DNA of 64,000 bases from Fimenecus sp964457415 (GTDB taxonomy: Bacteria > Bacillota > Clostridia > Oscillospirales > Acutalibacteraceae), in NCBI GenBank assembly GCA_964457415.1, contig CAYWFB010000002.1:1-64000 (forward strand), written 5' to 3'. Shown here in pieces: positions 26,080-35,749 of this stretch; positions within the stretch are counted from its first letter, which is position 1; the number at the start of each line of letters is the position of its first letter. The notes beneath the pieces were generated by a model, which worked only from the letters and a program-made list of their open reading frames with translations, did not search any database and was not told the origin of the DNA. The position numbers and the translations under genes were made by a program.

Positions 26080-27264
26080 ATGACAGGAATTGAAAAGAAA
26101 AGGAATTTTATAATCAACACCATCTACACTGTTATTGTAGTGGCATTGTTCTATCTGTTTTTTAAATATGCTTTCGGAACTCTTCTGCCCTTTATTGTTG
26201 CAATTGCGGCGGCAATGATTTTGCAGAAACCTGTAAACTTTATAAGCAGTAAAACACCCATAAAAAGAGGGCTCGCCTCGGTTTTATGTGTACTTCTGGG
26301 CTTTTCCGCGTTGATTTCCGTGCTTGTTCTTTTAGGAATATGGGCGGGTAGCGAGCTTAAGGGCTTTATTGATTACATTATTATTCAGCTTGAGGACGTT
26401 CCTGCATTTATTGATAAAATTGAGCATTACCTTGCAAACGGACTTTCTTTCCTGCCTGACAACATTGAAAATACTATCACTACATTCGTAAGCGACAAGC
26501 TTTCTTCTCTGCTTGATTCTTCTGACGCACCCGCAGGCGAGAGTATGAGTATTGATTTTTCATCACTTTCAACTCCGCTTTTGAGTATTCTTGACACAGC
26601 AAAGGCAATTCCCACAACACTTGTTTCAATTCTTGTGGCACTCATTGCCTGTTGCTTTATGACCTCTGACTATAAAACTCTTCGCGGGCTTGTGCTTGGA
26701 TTTTTCAGACCCGAAACAAGAGATAAAATTGTGAGAGCAAAAAATTTGCTTATTCCGTCCTTGGGCAAAATGGCAAAGGCTTACGGCAAAATTATCACAA
26801 TTACTTTCTGTGAGATTTCATTGGGGCTTGGTCTTTTAAAGCTTCTTGGTGTTTTTGACAGCGGATACATTTTCATAATCGCACTTATAATTGCACTTAT
26901 TGATATTGTGCCCGTTCTGGGTACGGGTACGGTGCTTATTCCTTGGGCATTAATCTCACTTTTCAATGGCAATTATGCAATGGCAATAGGACTTATTATA
27001 ATGTATGTGTGCATTACGGTTATCCGCCAGATTATTGAACCCAAGCTGGTTGCAGCACAGCTGGGAATTCCCGCATTCCTTATGGTTATTGCAATGTTTA
27101 TGGGCACAAAGCTTTTTGGATTTATTGGTCTTTTCTTGCTCCCCATAACACTTGTTATGCTTAAGCTTTTAAACGACGAGGGAATTATAAAGCTTTTCCA
27201 TTTCAACGAAAAATCAATTAAAAAATCAGAGCCCGAAGACGTAAAGGATGAGAATAATGATTGA
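26080..27264 (+). CDS. AI-2E-family / YtvI-like membrane protein
   Basis: A 394-residue polytopic protein of the PerM/AI-2E transporter superfamily with about seven membrane segments: two near residues 12-50, one near 62-90, then after an extracytoplasmic stretch (about 95-170) further segments from 180 on. The conserved VPVLGTGTVLIPWALI and QIIEPKLVAAQLGIPAF regions near 277-340 are typical. In Bacillus the closest type, YtvI, is tied to sporulation. It overlaps the downstream phosphatase gene by eight bases. Transport substrate is unknown. Confidence 0.85.
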   Translation: MTGIEKKRNFIINTIYTVIVVALFYLFFKYAFGTLLPFIVAIAAAMILQKPVNFISSKTPIKRGLASVLCVLLGFSALISVLVLLGIWAGSELKGFIDYIIIQLEDVPAFIDKIEHYLANGLSFLPDNIENTITTFVSDKLSSLLDSSDAPAGESMSIDFSSLSTPLLSILDTAKAIPTTLVSILVALIACCFMTSDYKTLRGLVLGFFRPETRDKIVRAKNLLIPSLGKMAKAYGKIITITFCEISLGLGLLKLLGVFDSGYIFIIALIIALIDIVPVLGTGTVLIPWALISLFNGNYAMAIGLIIMYVCITVIRQIIEPKLVAAQLGIPAFLMVIAMFMGTKLFGFIGLFLLPITLVMLKLLNDEGIIKLFHFNEKSIKKSEPEDVKDENND

Positions 27265-27976
27265 TATTCACAACCATATACTTTTTGACATTGACGACGG
27301 CGCAAAAACAATTGAAGCCTCGGTGCAGATGTGCCGTGACGCTTACGAAAACGGAATAGATAAAATCGTTCTCACCCCTCATTTTGTCAATTACAAAAAA
27401 ATTGATGATTTCGTTGAGGAACGCGATGACAGAATTTTTGAGCTTCGCAATGTTTTGAGAGCAGATAATATACCCGTTAAGCTTTATTCAGGTGCAGAGT
27501 TGTTTCTTAGTGACGGTGTTTTTAACGCTGATAATCTTGACGATTTGACGCTGGGCGACTCACGTTATATTCTTTGTGAATTCCCTTTGGGTCCCTTTAA
27601 CGTAAGTCATGTCGTCGAATGGATTGACGAGCTTGTTGACCGCGGATATGTGCCTGTTATCGCTCACCCCGAAAGATATTATGAGTTCCACCGAAACCTC
27701 TTCATAATTGACGAGTTAATCGAACGTGACGTAGTTTTTCAGGTCAATCTTGACAGTATTATCGGTCTTAACGGCAGAAGTGCACAAATGATGGGAGTAG
27801 ATATGCTTGAACGTGGCATTGCTAAGCTTATCGGCACCGACGCTCACCATCCAATATATCGTCATAACCGCATAAAAGAAAAATTTGAGGATTTGCCCGA
27901 CGAAATCACCTACGAAATCATCGAAGAATGTATGCTCATAAATCCCCAAAGAATTCTTGAAAATAAGGACATATAA
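27257..27976 (+). CDS. CpsB/YwqE-type PHP tyrosine-protein phosphatase
   Basis: A 239-residue metal-dependent phosphatase of the PHP fold: MIDIHNHILFDIDDGAKT at the start, LTPHF near 39, IAHPERYYEF near 136-145 and GTDAHH near 194 provide the usual metal ligands. Such enzymes dephosphorylate BY-kinases and capsule regulators. I chose the ATG at 27257, which has AAAGGA eight bases upstream and overlaps the preceding stop. Its likely partner is the Tyr-tailed kinase at 10124, about 16 kb away; the immediate neighbour is a YtvI-like membrane protein, which is an unusual partner. Confidence 0.92.
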   Translation: MIDIHNHILFDIDDGAKTIEASVQMCRDAYENGIDKIVLTPHFVNYKKIDDFVEERDDRIFELRNVLRADNIPVKLYSGAELFLSDGVFNADNLDDLTLGDSRYILCEFPLGPFNVSHVVEWIDELVDRGYVPVIAHPERYYEFHRNLFIIDELIERDVVFQVNLDSIIGLNGRSAQMMGVDMLERGIAKLIGTDAHHPIYRHNRIKEKFEDLPDEITYEIIEECMLINPQRILENKDI

Positions 27977-27981
27977 AAGAA

Positions 27982-28013
27982 ATCCCACTCAACCGAGTGG
28001 GATAATTTTTTTT
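27982..28013 (+). terminator. Rho-independent terminator after the PHP phosphatase
   Basis: ATCCCACTC (27982-27990) pairs with GAGTGGGAT (27995-28003) around AACC, followed by an eight-T run. It lies between convergent genes. Confidence 0.88.
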
Positions 28014-28015
28014 GT

Positions 28016-28924
28016 TTATTTTGATTTTACCGTCATTCTTGCCTTGAAGAATTCAGCGATTTCGGTGTTGGCTTGGTCGCCTGCAGGAGTAAACGGGTCA
28101 ACCACATTGAACACATGGGCAAGATATTTGCCGTTTTCTTTTTCAGTGAAATCGTGGAAGAAATGCTCGATATTATACTTTTCGAGCAGACCTTTGAACT
28201 TATAACACTGCTTTTTGAGGAAATCATTTTTCGCAGTATTTACATAAAATGGCGGGAAATCCTTTGAAATAATTTGTGAAACATCAAGATATTTACGATA
28301 TGGACTTTTTCTGTGCTTATCACCCAACAAAACGGGCACATTGATATTCATAACAATATTCGGGCTTAACAAATCAACCGCGGGGCAAATTGCCGCAACC
28401 GCCTTGAAATCAAGACCGCAATGCTCAACGCCGAAATCCTTTTGTAATTCTTCATTAAGATTTACCGCAGTTGTAACGCAGGCAAAATGTCCGCCCGCCG
28501 AGTCACCCGCGAGGAATATATTATCCAAATCAGCAGGGTAATTTTCAAGATTTTCACTCAACCATTTAAGTGCAGAAAAAATGTCTCTGATTTGGTCATC
28601 AAAAAGCACATCACCCGCAAGGCGATAGTTAATTGATGCCACCAAAAAGCCTTTTTCGGCAAGCTTAAGGCAGAAATTCTTGTTGATTTCTTTATAACCA
28701 TACATCCAGCCACCACCGTGAATATCAATAATTACGGGGAGCTTTTCGGTTGTTCCCTCAGGATAATAAATATCAAGCAAATGCGCCTTTTCACCGTCGT
28801 CAATATAAGGAATATCGAGAATTTTCTCAAATCCCTCGGGCTCGGTCTGTGACGCAATTCTTATCGCATCATTTTTTGCAGTATTTTCCCAATTTTTATC
28901 AAGAATGGGTTTTAAAATATACAT
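28016..28924 (-). CDS. Alpha/beta hydrolase (esterase/lipase, HSL type)
   Basis: A 302-residue cytoplasmic hydrolase without a signal peptide. The oxyanion motif IDIHGGGWMYG lies near residues 66-76, the nucleophile in AGDSAGGHF near 143-151, with an acidic residue in VNTAKNDFLKK and a C-terminal HVF as candidates for the rest of the triad. It belongs to the hormone-sensitive-lipase-like esterases and could act on short acyl or acetyl esters, for example of plant carbohydrates, but the substrate is not determined. Confidence 0.85.
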   Translation of the reverse strand: MYILKPILDKNWENTAKNDAIRIASQTEPEGFEKILDIPYIDDGEKAHLLDIYYPEGTTEKLPVIIDIHGGGWMYGYKEINKNFCLKLAEKGFLVASINYRLAGDVLFDDQIRDIFSALKWLSENLENYPADLDNIFLAGDSAGGHFACVTTAVNLNEELQKDFGVEHCGLDFKAVAAICPAVDLLSPNIVMNINVPVLLGDKHRKSPYRKYLDVSQIISKDFPPFYVNTAKNDFLKKQCYKFKGLLEKYNIEHFFHDFTEKENGKYLAHVFNVVDPFTPAGDQANTEIAEFFKARMTVKSK

Positions 28925-28948
28925 ACTTTTCCTCTTCCCCTTTTTTAT

Positions 28949-29608
28949 TTATGGATGAGGCTCGCCCTTGCGGTAAGCCTCCATAATATCGCGGAAAACC
29001 TCACCATTTGATGGCGGAGTCCATGTAATCGCGTCTGCGCCCGCTTTGATTGTGGATTTAATGCTTTCTTCTGTGGGTCCGCCCGTTGCCATTATGGGCA
29101 CATCGGGGAATTTTTCACGAATTTTTGCCACAAGTTCAGGTGTTTTTGCCGCCGCTGAAACATTTAATATCTGCGCACCTGCGTCAAGTCGGGATTGAAT
29201 ATCGTCTTCTTTAACAACAGTTATAACAATCGGTAAATCCACAATATTTGCAACCTGACTTATCGTGTCATTTGATGTGGGTGCATTAAGCACAACACCC
29301 GTTGCGCCCTGATACTCTGCATGGCGAGCAAGGTTGATTACTCTTTCACCCTTTGTTAAGCCACCGCCCACACCCACAAACACGGGGCAATCCGCCGCCA
29401 TCATAACCGCTTGGGTTATAACGGGCTGGGGCGTAAAGGGATAAACCGCAATTACCGCGTCTGCGTTGCAGTTACGGATAATACTTACATCCGTTGAAAA
29501 TACAATTGATTTTATTCTTCTGCCGAAAATTTTAAGACCTCTGCACTCGTAAATCGCCTCGGGTACATTAATGCGGAAATCCCTTAAATAACCTTTGATT
29601 TCGTTCAT
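28949..29608 (-). CDS. TIM-barrel phosphate-binding-type protein, function unknown
   Basis: A 219-residue protein with a repeated beta-alpha pattern. DLPIVITVV, GAQILNVSAAAKTPE and MATGGPTEESIKSTIKAGADAITWTPP near the C-terminus resemble the phosphate-gripping half of small TIM-barrel enzymes such as epimerases, hexulose-phosphate synthases or ribulose-phosphate-binding proteins. The glycine-rich VFVGVGGGLTKG near residue 75 is distinctive. I cannot name a reaction. It lies 24 bases upstream of the esterase gene on the same strand and 55 bases after recG. Confidence 0.7.
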   Translation of the reverse strand: MNEIKGYLRDFRINVPEAIYECRGLKIFGRRIKSIVFSTDVSIIRNCNADAVIAVYPFTPQPVITQAVMMAADCPVFVGVGGGLTKGERVINLARHAEYQGATGVVLNAPTSNDTISQVANIVDLPIVITVVKEDDIQSRLDAGAQILNVSAAAKTPELVAKIREKFPDVPIMATGGPTEESIKSTIKAGADAITWTPPSNGEVFRDIMEAYRKGEPHP

Positions 29609-29663
29609 AAAATTCTTCCTTTATTTTACAATTCGGTATTTACATTATATCCTGCAAATTTTA

Positions 29664-31715
29664 CTAAATTGTGTTGGCGGTGTTAGAAACTTGTAAACTG
29701 TAGATTTTCTTCATTACCTGCTTACCGATTTGACGATGCTCTTCCTTTGTGAAATTGCAATCGTTAAGCATAATTTCTTGTGCCAATTCCTGCGTTTGCA
29801 TAAGAATTTTTGTGTCGGTAAGAATATCGGCAATTCGTAATTTAGGTAATCCGTGCTGACGCGTACCGAAAAAGTCACCAGGGCCACGAAGCTTTAAATC
29901 CTCGTCGGCAATTTTAAATCCGTCAGTAGTTTCACACATAATATTCATTCTCGCCGTTGCCTCATCACCCGTAGCGTCGGTCACAAGAATGCAATGGGAT
30001 TTTGCCTTGCCACGGCCAACACGCCCCCTCAACTGATGAAGCTGTGAAAGACCGAAACGCTCGGCGTTTTCAATGACCATAATAACCGCATTTGGCACGT
30101 CAACACCAACCTCAATAACAACTGTTGAAATGAGTAATTGAGTTTCACCGTTTTTGAATTTGAGCATTACCTCGTCTTTTTTCTTCGGACTCATTTTGCC
30201 GTGAAGCAAATCAAGACGGTAATCAGGGAACAACGGCTGTGCTTTTTTGAAATATTCCTCCGCCGACATTACACCCTGCACCAATTCGCTTTCTTCAACT
30301 AAAGGACAGACGATATAAGCCTGATAGCCCATGTCAAGATGCTTACGGATAAACTCAAACATTGAGCCTCGTTTACCCGATTTCACCGCATAAGTGTCAA
30401 TTTTTTGTCTACCGGGAGGCAGTTCGTCGAGAATTGAAACATTCAAATCTCCGAAGAATATAAGCGCAAGAGTTCGGGGGATTGGTGTTGCAGACATAAC
30501 ATAAACGTGGGGGTTATCACCCTTTGAGCAAAGTCCCGTTCTCTGCTTAACGCCGAAGCGGTGTTGCTCGTCAGTTATAACAAGACCTAATCGTGCAAAT
30601 TTAACGTCGTTCTGAATAAGAGCGTGAGTTCCTATTATCAAATCTATTTCGCCGTTTTTAAGGCGTTCTTTAATCTCTTTTTTCTCTTTTGCCTTTGTGC
30701 TACCCGTCAGCAATTCACAACGGATTCCGCTGTTCTCAAAAAGTCGGGTAAATGTTTCAAAATGTTGAACAGCAAGCACTTCTGTGGGTGCCATAAGAGC
30801 GGATTGCATTCCGTTTTTCGCCGCCGTATATACGATTGACGCCGCAACGGCAGTTTTACCGCTACCAACATCACCCTGCAAAAGTCGGTTCATCTGCTTA
30901 CCGCTTTGCATATCCGCTACCGCTTCACTTACGGCTCGTTTCTGCGCATTTGTGGGTTCAAATGGTAAAATCGAGAAAAATTCGTTTGTATAATCTTTAC
31001 TTATAATATTTTTCGTATCTGCCGCTGAATTATCCTCTTTCAAAGTCAACAAGCTCAACTGCAGAATAAATAATTCGTCAAAAATCAGACGGTCGCGGGC
31101 TTTTTGTAAATCCCCGTCAGTCTTGGGGAAATGAATATCACGGATTGCTCTGTCAAGTGTTACAAGATTAAATCTCTCAAGAATATATTCGGGCAGATAT
31201 TCGGGAATTTCATCAATATTCTGGAGTGCATTCTGCACTGCTGATTGAATTACCTTTGAGGTGATATTCTTATTCTGCGGATAAATCGGCTTGATTTCAA
31301 CACTCTGTGCCGACTTTATAAACATTGGTGAAATCATTTCACGGGCAGAGAATTTGCCGAGAGTTATTTTGCCGTAAAAGAGATATTCCTCGCCCGATTT
31401 CAACATTTTCTCAATATATTTGTTATTGAAAAATGTGACCGCAATCACATCGTCACCGTCAGTCACCGTGCCTTTTGCAATAAGCATACCGCCCTTTACC
31501 CTTTGATTTTTCGGTGGGAACATAACGGTAGCCTTAACGCACACATTTTCACCTATTACACATTGTGAAATGGGTGTGATATTACCCCAATCCTCATAAG
31601 CTCGGGGATAAAAACGCAAAAGCTCCCCGACAGTTGACACACCGAGAGAGCGAAACGCCATAGCTCTGGCTTCGCCCACACCCTTGATGTATTTAATATC
31701 GTCGGAGAACTTCAT
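29664..31715 (-). CDS. recG: ATP-dependent DNA helicase RecG
   Basis: Reverses stalled replication forks and processes branched recombination intermediates. The protein of 683 residues has an N-terminal wedge domain, then Walker A QGDVGSGKTAVAASIV near 281-296, Walker-B-type ITDEQHRFGVKQR near 383-395, and motif VI QLRGRVGRGKAKS near 570. I used the ATG at 31715, preceded by AAGGTGA, rather than an upstream in-frame start that reaches into the next gene. It starts ten bases after the end of the lipoprotein gene. Confidence 0.96.
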   Translation of the reverse strand: MKFSDDIKYIKGVGEARAMAFRSLGVSTVGELLRFYPRAYEDWGNITPISQCVIGENVCVKATVMFPPKNQRVKGGMLIAKGTVTDGDDVIAVTFFNNKYIEKMLKSGEEYLFYGKITLGKFSAREMISPMFIKSAQSVEIKPIYPQNKNITSKVIQSAVQNALQNIDEIPEYLPEYILERFNLVTLDRAIRDIHFPKTDGDLQKARDRLIFDELFILQLSLLTLKEDNSAADTKNIISKDYTNEFFSILPFEPTNAQKRAVSEAVADMQSGKQMNRLLQGDVGSGKTAVAASIVYTAAKNGMQSALMAPTEVLAVQHFETFTRLFENSGIRCELLTGSTKAKEKKEIKERLKNGEIDLIIGTHALIQNDVKFARLGLVITDEQHRFGVKQRTGLCSKGDNPHVYVMSATPIPRTLALIFFGDLNVSILDELPPGRQKIDTYAVKSGKRGSMFEFIRKHLDMGYQAYIVCPLVEESELVQGVMSAEEYFKKAQPLFPDYRLDLLHGKMSPKKKDEVMLKFKNGETQLLISTVVIEVGVDVPNAVIMVIENAERFGLSQLHQLRGRVGRGKAKSHCILVTDATGDEATARMNIMCETTDGFKIADEDLKLRGPGDFFGTRQHGLPKLRIADILTDTKILMQTQELAQEIMLNDCNFTKEEHRQIGKQVMKKIYSLQVSNTANTI

Positions 31716-31725
31716 AAATCTCACC

Positions 31726-33228
31726 TTATAACCCACTATATAAATTGTTGGGCATTTGTTTTAAATTGAGTTTTACATCGTCAGAGGTGATTACATAACC
31801 CGTTCTGAATACTACGGGTACAAAGGGATACTCCTCTGCGAAAATCTTATAATATTCCTCTGCTGTGATTTTTCCTGCGCGGTAATTGAAATATTCTGTT
31901 GTCGCACGGTCAGTTTTGTTTACTCCTGCGCTCAAAGCACCGCCGTCAATGAAGAACTGACTTAAATCCATTGAGCCGTCAAGATTTACCTCGCCCAAGT
32001 ACATATCATAATTACCCGAGGTAATACGCTCTTTGTAATCGGCAAAGGAAAGTGCCTTGACTGTTATATAAAATCCGCACTCTGCAAGACTGTCAGCAAT
32101 ACTGTAAGCCGCAGCAACGCGATATTTGTTATCCTTATTCACAATAAGCGTGAACGAAAGCAAATACGCGCCGTTGGTCTTTGCCTTGCCCGAATATCTT
32201 GTGTAACCGCAACGGTCGATAATATTATCGGCAAGTGTCTTATCGCCATTGGTAGCAATCTGCGTGATTTCATTATTAACTGCACTTCCAGGATTAACGG
32301 GCAGTTTTGACGCCACCGCGTGACCCTGATATGCAGAAAGTGCGATTTCCTCGCTATCGATTTTCGCCGCAATAGCGCTACGGATATATTTCGTCAACGC
32401 ACCGCGTTCACTGTTAAGTCCAAGATAAACCATATTGTTGAGCAATACGGATTGTGTATTGCCGGATGCACCCGTAAAGCTACAATCGGACATATTACTA
32501 AAGAATATATCAGAAGTACCGATTTTCAAAGCATCCTCAACGCTGTCGCGAGTGCTGACAGAGCAGAGGTAAATCTGCTTTTCGCTATCCGCAATGCTTA
32601 TAAGCTTATCCTCAAGGAAATAATAGTCACCGCTACCCGTGGGGACTGCCGTCTGCACATCTGCCGTGCCCGCTTTAACAACGGGGAAGGTAAGCTTGCC
32701 CGCAACAAGGCTGTCGGTATAATCAAGAGTGAAATTCACCGCATAATCATTCGATTTTGACGCCGCTGAAATGCCATTTAAATCGTCAGACCAACCATAA
32801 GAGGCTTTGGCGAGATTAAATGAATACACCACATCATCTGCGTTGATATTCGATGAGCCACGACAAGCTATTCCGCGCTTGATTTTCACCGTTGCAGTTG
32901 TGCCGTTTACCGAAATGCTTTCGGCAATAACTCCGTTTGCAGTATAACCGCTGTCAACTGAGTACAAGGGCTCGAAAATCAGCTTGCAAAGGTATAAATT
33001 CTCGTCACTTTTTGCAAAATATGGGTTAAGACCGTCACTTTCGTTGTAGGGGAGTGAGATTTTTCCGTCACTTTTTGAAAATGTATCCTCTGTATTCACA
33101 TTATTTTCAGTTGTGCTTTCGGCGGGATTGGTTGTAATCTCGTCAGGAGCTTTCTCATTGGGCTTGCAGGCAGAAAAGAGCACGCAAATGCACAAAAGCA
33201 ATGAAATTAATTTAACTGCAATTTTCAT
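31726..33228 (-). CDS. ABC-type substrate-binding lipoprotein (oligopeptide family 5)
   Basis: A 500-residue secreted lipoprotein. The signal peptide ends in the lipobox LFSAC, so Cys20 would be lipidated, followed by a Thr/Glu-rich linker. The body shows the family 5 solute-binding pattern: LNPYFAKSDENLYLCKLIFEPL, then the VKIKRGIACRGSSNINADDVVYSFNLAK segment near residue 125, typical of OppA/DppA proteins. No permease or ATPase gene is nearby, so it is an orphan binding protein. It sits between ymdB and recG in an apparent operon. Confidence 0.88.
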   Translation of the reverse strand: MKIAVKLISLLLCICVLFSACKPNEKAPDEITTNPAESTTENNVNTEDTFSKSDGKISLPYNESDGLNPYFAKSDENLYLCKLIFEPLYSVDSGYTANGVIAESISVNGTTATVKIKRGIACRGSSNINADDVVYSFNLAKASYGWSDDLNGISAASKSNDYAVNFTLDYTDSLVAGKLTFPVVKAGTADVQTAVPTGSGDYYFLEDKLISIADSEKQIYLCSVSTRDSVEDALKIGTSDIFFSNMSDCSFTGASGNTQSVLLNNMVYLGLNSERGALTKYIRSAIAAKIDSEEIALSAYQGHAVASKLPVNPGSAVNNEITQIATNGDKTLADNIIDRCGYTRYSGKAKTNGAYLLSFTLIVNKDNKYRVAAAYSIADSLAECGFYITVKALSFADYKERITSGNYDMYLGEVNLDGSMDLSQFFIDGGALSAGVNKTDRATTEYFNYRAGKITAEEYYKIFAEEYPFVPVVFRTGYVITSDDVKLNLKQMPNNLYSGL

Positions 33229-33232
33229 TTGC

Positions 33233-34018
33233 TCACCTCACCGTTACGGCTTCGATTTTCACGGTTTTTCCGCTCTGGCGGTCAACCGTAAACACGCAAC
33301 CCTGCATAAATGGGGCGGTGTCTGCCGTTTCAAACATAGTTGTAAAGCCTTTTCTGAATTTTTCAATGATTATTTCCTTTTTTACACCGAGGACTGACTC
33401 CTCGGGTCCCGTCATACCCAAATCCGTGATATAACCTGTTCCGCCTGACATAATTTGCGCGTCAGAGGTTTGAATGTGCGTATGAGTACCGAAAACCGCG
33501 CTGACTTTTCCGTCAAGAAAATAGCCAAGAGCCTTTTTTTCGGCAGTAGCTTCCGCGTGGAAATCCACAAAAATAATATTAGTCTCTTTTTTGATTTCTG
33601 TGATAATTCTTTCAGCAGTTTCAAAGGGGTCTGCGTGACCCTCAAGCCACACTCTGCCCAAAAGATTTATAACGCCAACTCTGTATGCGCCCTTGTCGAT
33701 AATTCCGCAACCCTTACCCCACACACCGTCACCATAGTTGGCGGGGCGAATTACATTTTCATTTTCGTCAAGATATTCAAAAATCTCGCGACGTTTCAGC
33801 GAGTGATTTCCGCCCGTAATCATATCCGCACCGCTTGTGAAAATATGATTGCAGGAATTTGGTAGCATACCATTGCCAATCGCCGAATTTTCACCGTTGA
33901 CAATGCACACATCTATTTGATTTTCTCTTTTGAATTCAGAGAGCTTTTTGCGTAAGAATTCGCAACCGACCGAGCCGACCACGTCACCAACGCAAAGCAC
34001 TTTAATTTCGCGTGACAT
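33233..34018 (-). CDS. ymdB: YmdB-family metallophosphoesterase
   Basis: A 261-residue phosphodiesterase of the TIGR00282 family. Metal-binding motifs are VGDVVGSVG near residue 9, NGENS near 41, TGGNHS near 67, VDFHAEATAEK near 146-156 and GTHTHIQTSD near 175-184. YmdB of Bacillus affects biofilm and motility choices and hydrolyses 2',3'-cyclic nucleotides. The gene lies downstream of rny, its usual neighbour, but separated by 180 bases containing a 79-bp repeat. Confidence 0.9.
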   Translation of the reverse strand: MSREIKVLCVGDVVGSVGCEFLRKKLSEFKRENQIDVCIVNGENSAIGNGMLPNSCNHIFTSGADMITGGNHSLKRREIFEYLDENENVIRPANYGDGVWGKGCGIIDKGAYRVGVINLLGRVWLEGHADPFETAERIITEIKKETNIIFVDFHAEATAEKKALGYFLDGKVSAVFGTHTHIQTSDAQIMSGGTGYITDLGMTGPEESVLGVKKEIIIEKFRKGFTTMFETADTAPFMQGCVFTVDRQSGKTVKIEAVTVR

Positions 34019-34115
34019 AAGCACACCGTTTCTATATATGGATTTAATTTATTTTGCCCCGAAGCCGAAAGACCACGGGGCATAATTATTAGTATCAAAT
34101 TTATTCAAAGTGTTT

Positions 34116-34194
34116 AAATTTAGATGAATTTTTGCTTTTGAGACCGCAGGCTTACGGGTGTAAGTCAAGGGCGAAAAAGTGAAAAGTCGCTAAA
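34116..34194 (+). repeat. 79-bp stem-loop repeat, copy B
   Basis: Aligns without gaps to 24488-24566 (69 of 79 identical). The central hairpin is CTTAC/GTAAG around GGGT, so the middle base pair differs from copy A by a paired G-C to A-T change. It begins four bases after the rny stop codon in the rny-ymdB gap and has no flanking inverted repeats of the MITE type. Confidence 0.8.
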
Positions 34195-34198
34195 TTTA

Positions 34199-35749
34199 TC
34201 ACTTTGCGAAGTCTATAACTCTGTTTTCACGAACAATGTTAACCTTAATTTGACCGGGATATTCAAGCTCATCCTCAATCTTCTTTGCAATATCGCGGGC
34301 AACAATAACCATCTTCTCGTCTGAAATCTTTTCGGGATTAACCATAATTCTGATTTCACGACCTGCCTGAATAGCAAAGGATTTCTCAACACCCTCAAAT
34401 TCGGTTGCGATTTCCTCAAGCTTTTCAAGACGTTTGATGTAGTTCTGAACATTTTCGCGACGAGCACCGGGACGAGCGGCAGAAATAGCATCTGCTGCCT
34501 GAACAAGTACTGCAACGATTGTCTTTGCCTCGATTTCACCGTGGTGAGCGGCAATAGCGTGAACAACATTGTCGTTCTCTTTGTATTTCTTAGCGGCTTC
34601 AACACCAAGCTCGATATGTGTACCCTCAAACTCACGGTCGAGAGCCTTACCGATATCGTGAAGAAGACCTGCGCGCTTAGCCTGTTTCACGTCAGCACCA
34701 AGCTCCTGAGCCATAAGACCTGCGATATAAGAAACCTCGAGTGAGTGGTTGAGAACATTCTGACCAAAGCTTGTACGGTATCTGAGCTTACCGAGGAGCT
34801 TAACAAGCTCGGGATGAACTCCGTTAACACCTGCGTCAATAACTGCTCTTTCACCTGTCTGCTTAATTGTATGCTCAACCTCGCGCTTTGACTTTTCAAA
34901 CATTTCTTCAATGCGTGCGGGGTGAATTCTGCCGTCCTGAATAAGCTTTTCAAGAGTAAGGCGTGCAACCTCACGGCGAACAGGGTCAAAGCTTGAAACT
35001 GTGATTGCCTCGGGAGTATCGTCAATGATAAGGTCAACACCTGTGATTGTTTCAAGTGTTCTGATGTTACGACCCTCACGGCCGATAATTCTACCCTTCA
35101 TTTCGTCATTGGGAAGAGCCACAACAGAAACGGTAGCTTCTGCGGCGTGGTCTGCGGCGCAACGCTGAATTGCACCTGTGATAATTTCACGGGCAAGATT
35201 GTCACTTTCGTCACGAGTACGCTGCTCGTAATCCATAATCTTGAGAGCCTTTTCGTGAGTGAGCTGTTCGTCAAGCTCCTGCATAAGAAGAGCCTTAGCC
35301 TGCTCTTTACTGTAACCGCTGATTTTCTCGAGCATTTCAAGCTGACTGCGTTTGAGCATTTCAACCTCGTCGATTTTAGCATCAGCCGCCTTGATTTTTT
35401 CTGCAAGAATTTCTTCTTTCTTTTCAAGATTTTCAGTTTTCTTATCAAGATTTTCTTCTTTTTGAATAAGTCTGCGTTCCTGCTTCTGCACCTCTGCGCG
35501 TCTTTCACGAAGCTCTTTGTCGGCTTCGTTTCTTAACTTGTGTATTTCGTCTTTAGCTTCAAGAATAGCTTCTCTTTTTTTACTTTCGGCAGTTTGCTGT
35601 GCCTGATTAACAATTCTTAATGCTTCTTCATTAGCGGAGCCGATTTTAGCCTCGGCAACACGTTTGCGGTGGAGTCCGCCGAAAATAAATCCGAGAACTC
35701 CGAATACAACAGCAGAGATAACAGCAACAATAATACCGGTAGTGGTCAT
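34199..35749 (-). CDS. rny: Ribonuclease Y
   Basis: Membrane-anchored endoribonuclease that initiates mRNA decay. The 516-residue protein has an N-terminal membrane segment (residues 4-26), a long Lys/Glu-rich coiled coil (about 40-180), a KH domain with GRIIGREGRNIRTLE near 218-232, and an HD domain with LLHDIGKALD near 362. Its size and domain order match RNase Y of Bacillota. A TTGACA/TAAAAT promoter with 17-base spacing lies about 110 bases upstream. Confidence 0.97.
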   Translation of the reverse strand: MTTTGIIVAVISAVVFGVLGFIFGGLHRKRVAEAKIGSANEEALRIVNQAQQTAESKKREAILEAKDEIHKLRNEADKELRERRAEVQKQERRLIQKEENLDKKTENLEKKEEILAEKIKAADAKIDEVEMLKRSQLEMLEKISGYSKEQAKALLMQELDEQLTHEKALKIMDYEQRTRDESDNLAREIITGAIQRCAADHAAEATVSVVALPNDEMKGRIIGREGRNIRTLETITGVDLIIDDTPEAITVSSFDPVRREVARLTLEKLIQDGRIHPARIEEMFEKSKREVEHTIKQTGERAVIDAGVNGVHPELVKLLGKLRYRTSFGQNVLNHSLEVSYIAGLMAQELGADVKQAKRAGLLHDIGKALDREFEGTHIELGVEAAKKYKENDNVVHAIAAHHGEIEAKTIVAVLVQAADAISAARPGARRENVQNYIKRLEKLEEIATEFEGVEKSFAIQAGREIRIMVNPEKISDEKMVIVARDIAKKIEDELEYPGQIKVNIVRENRVIDFAK

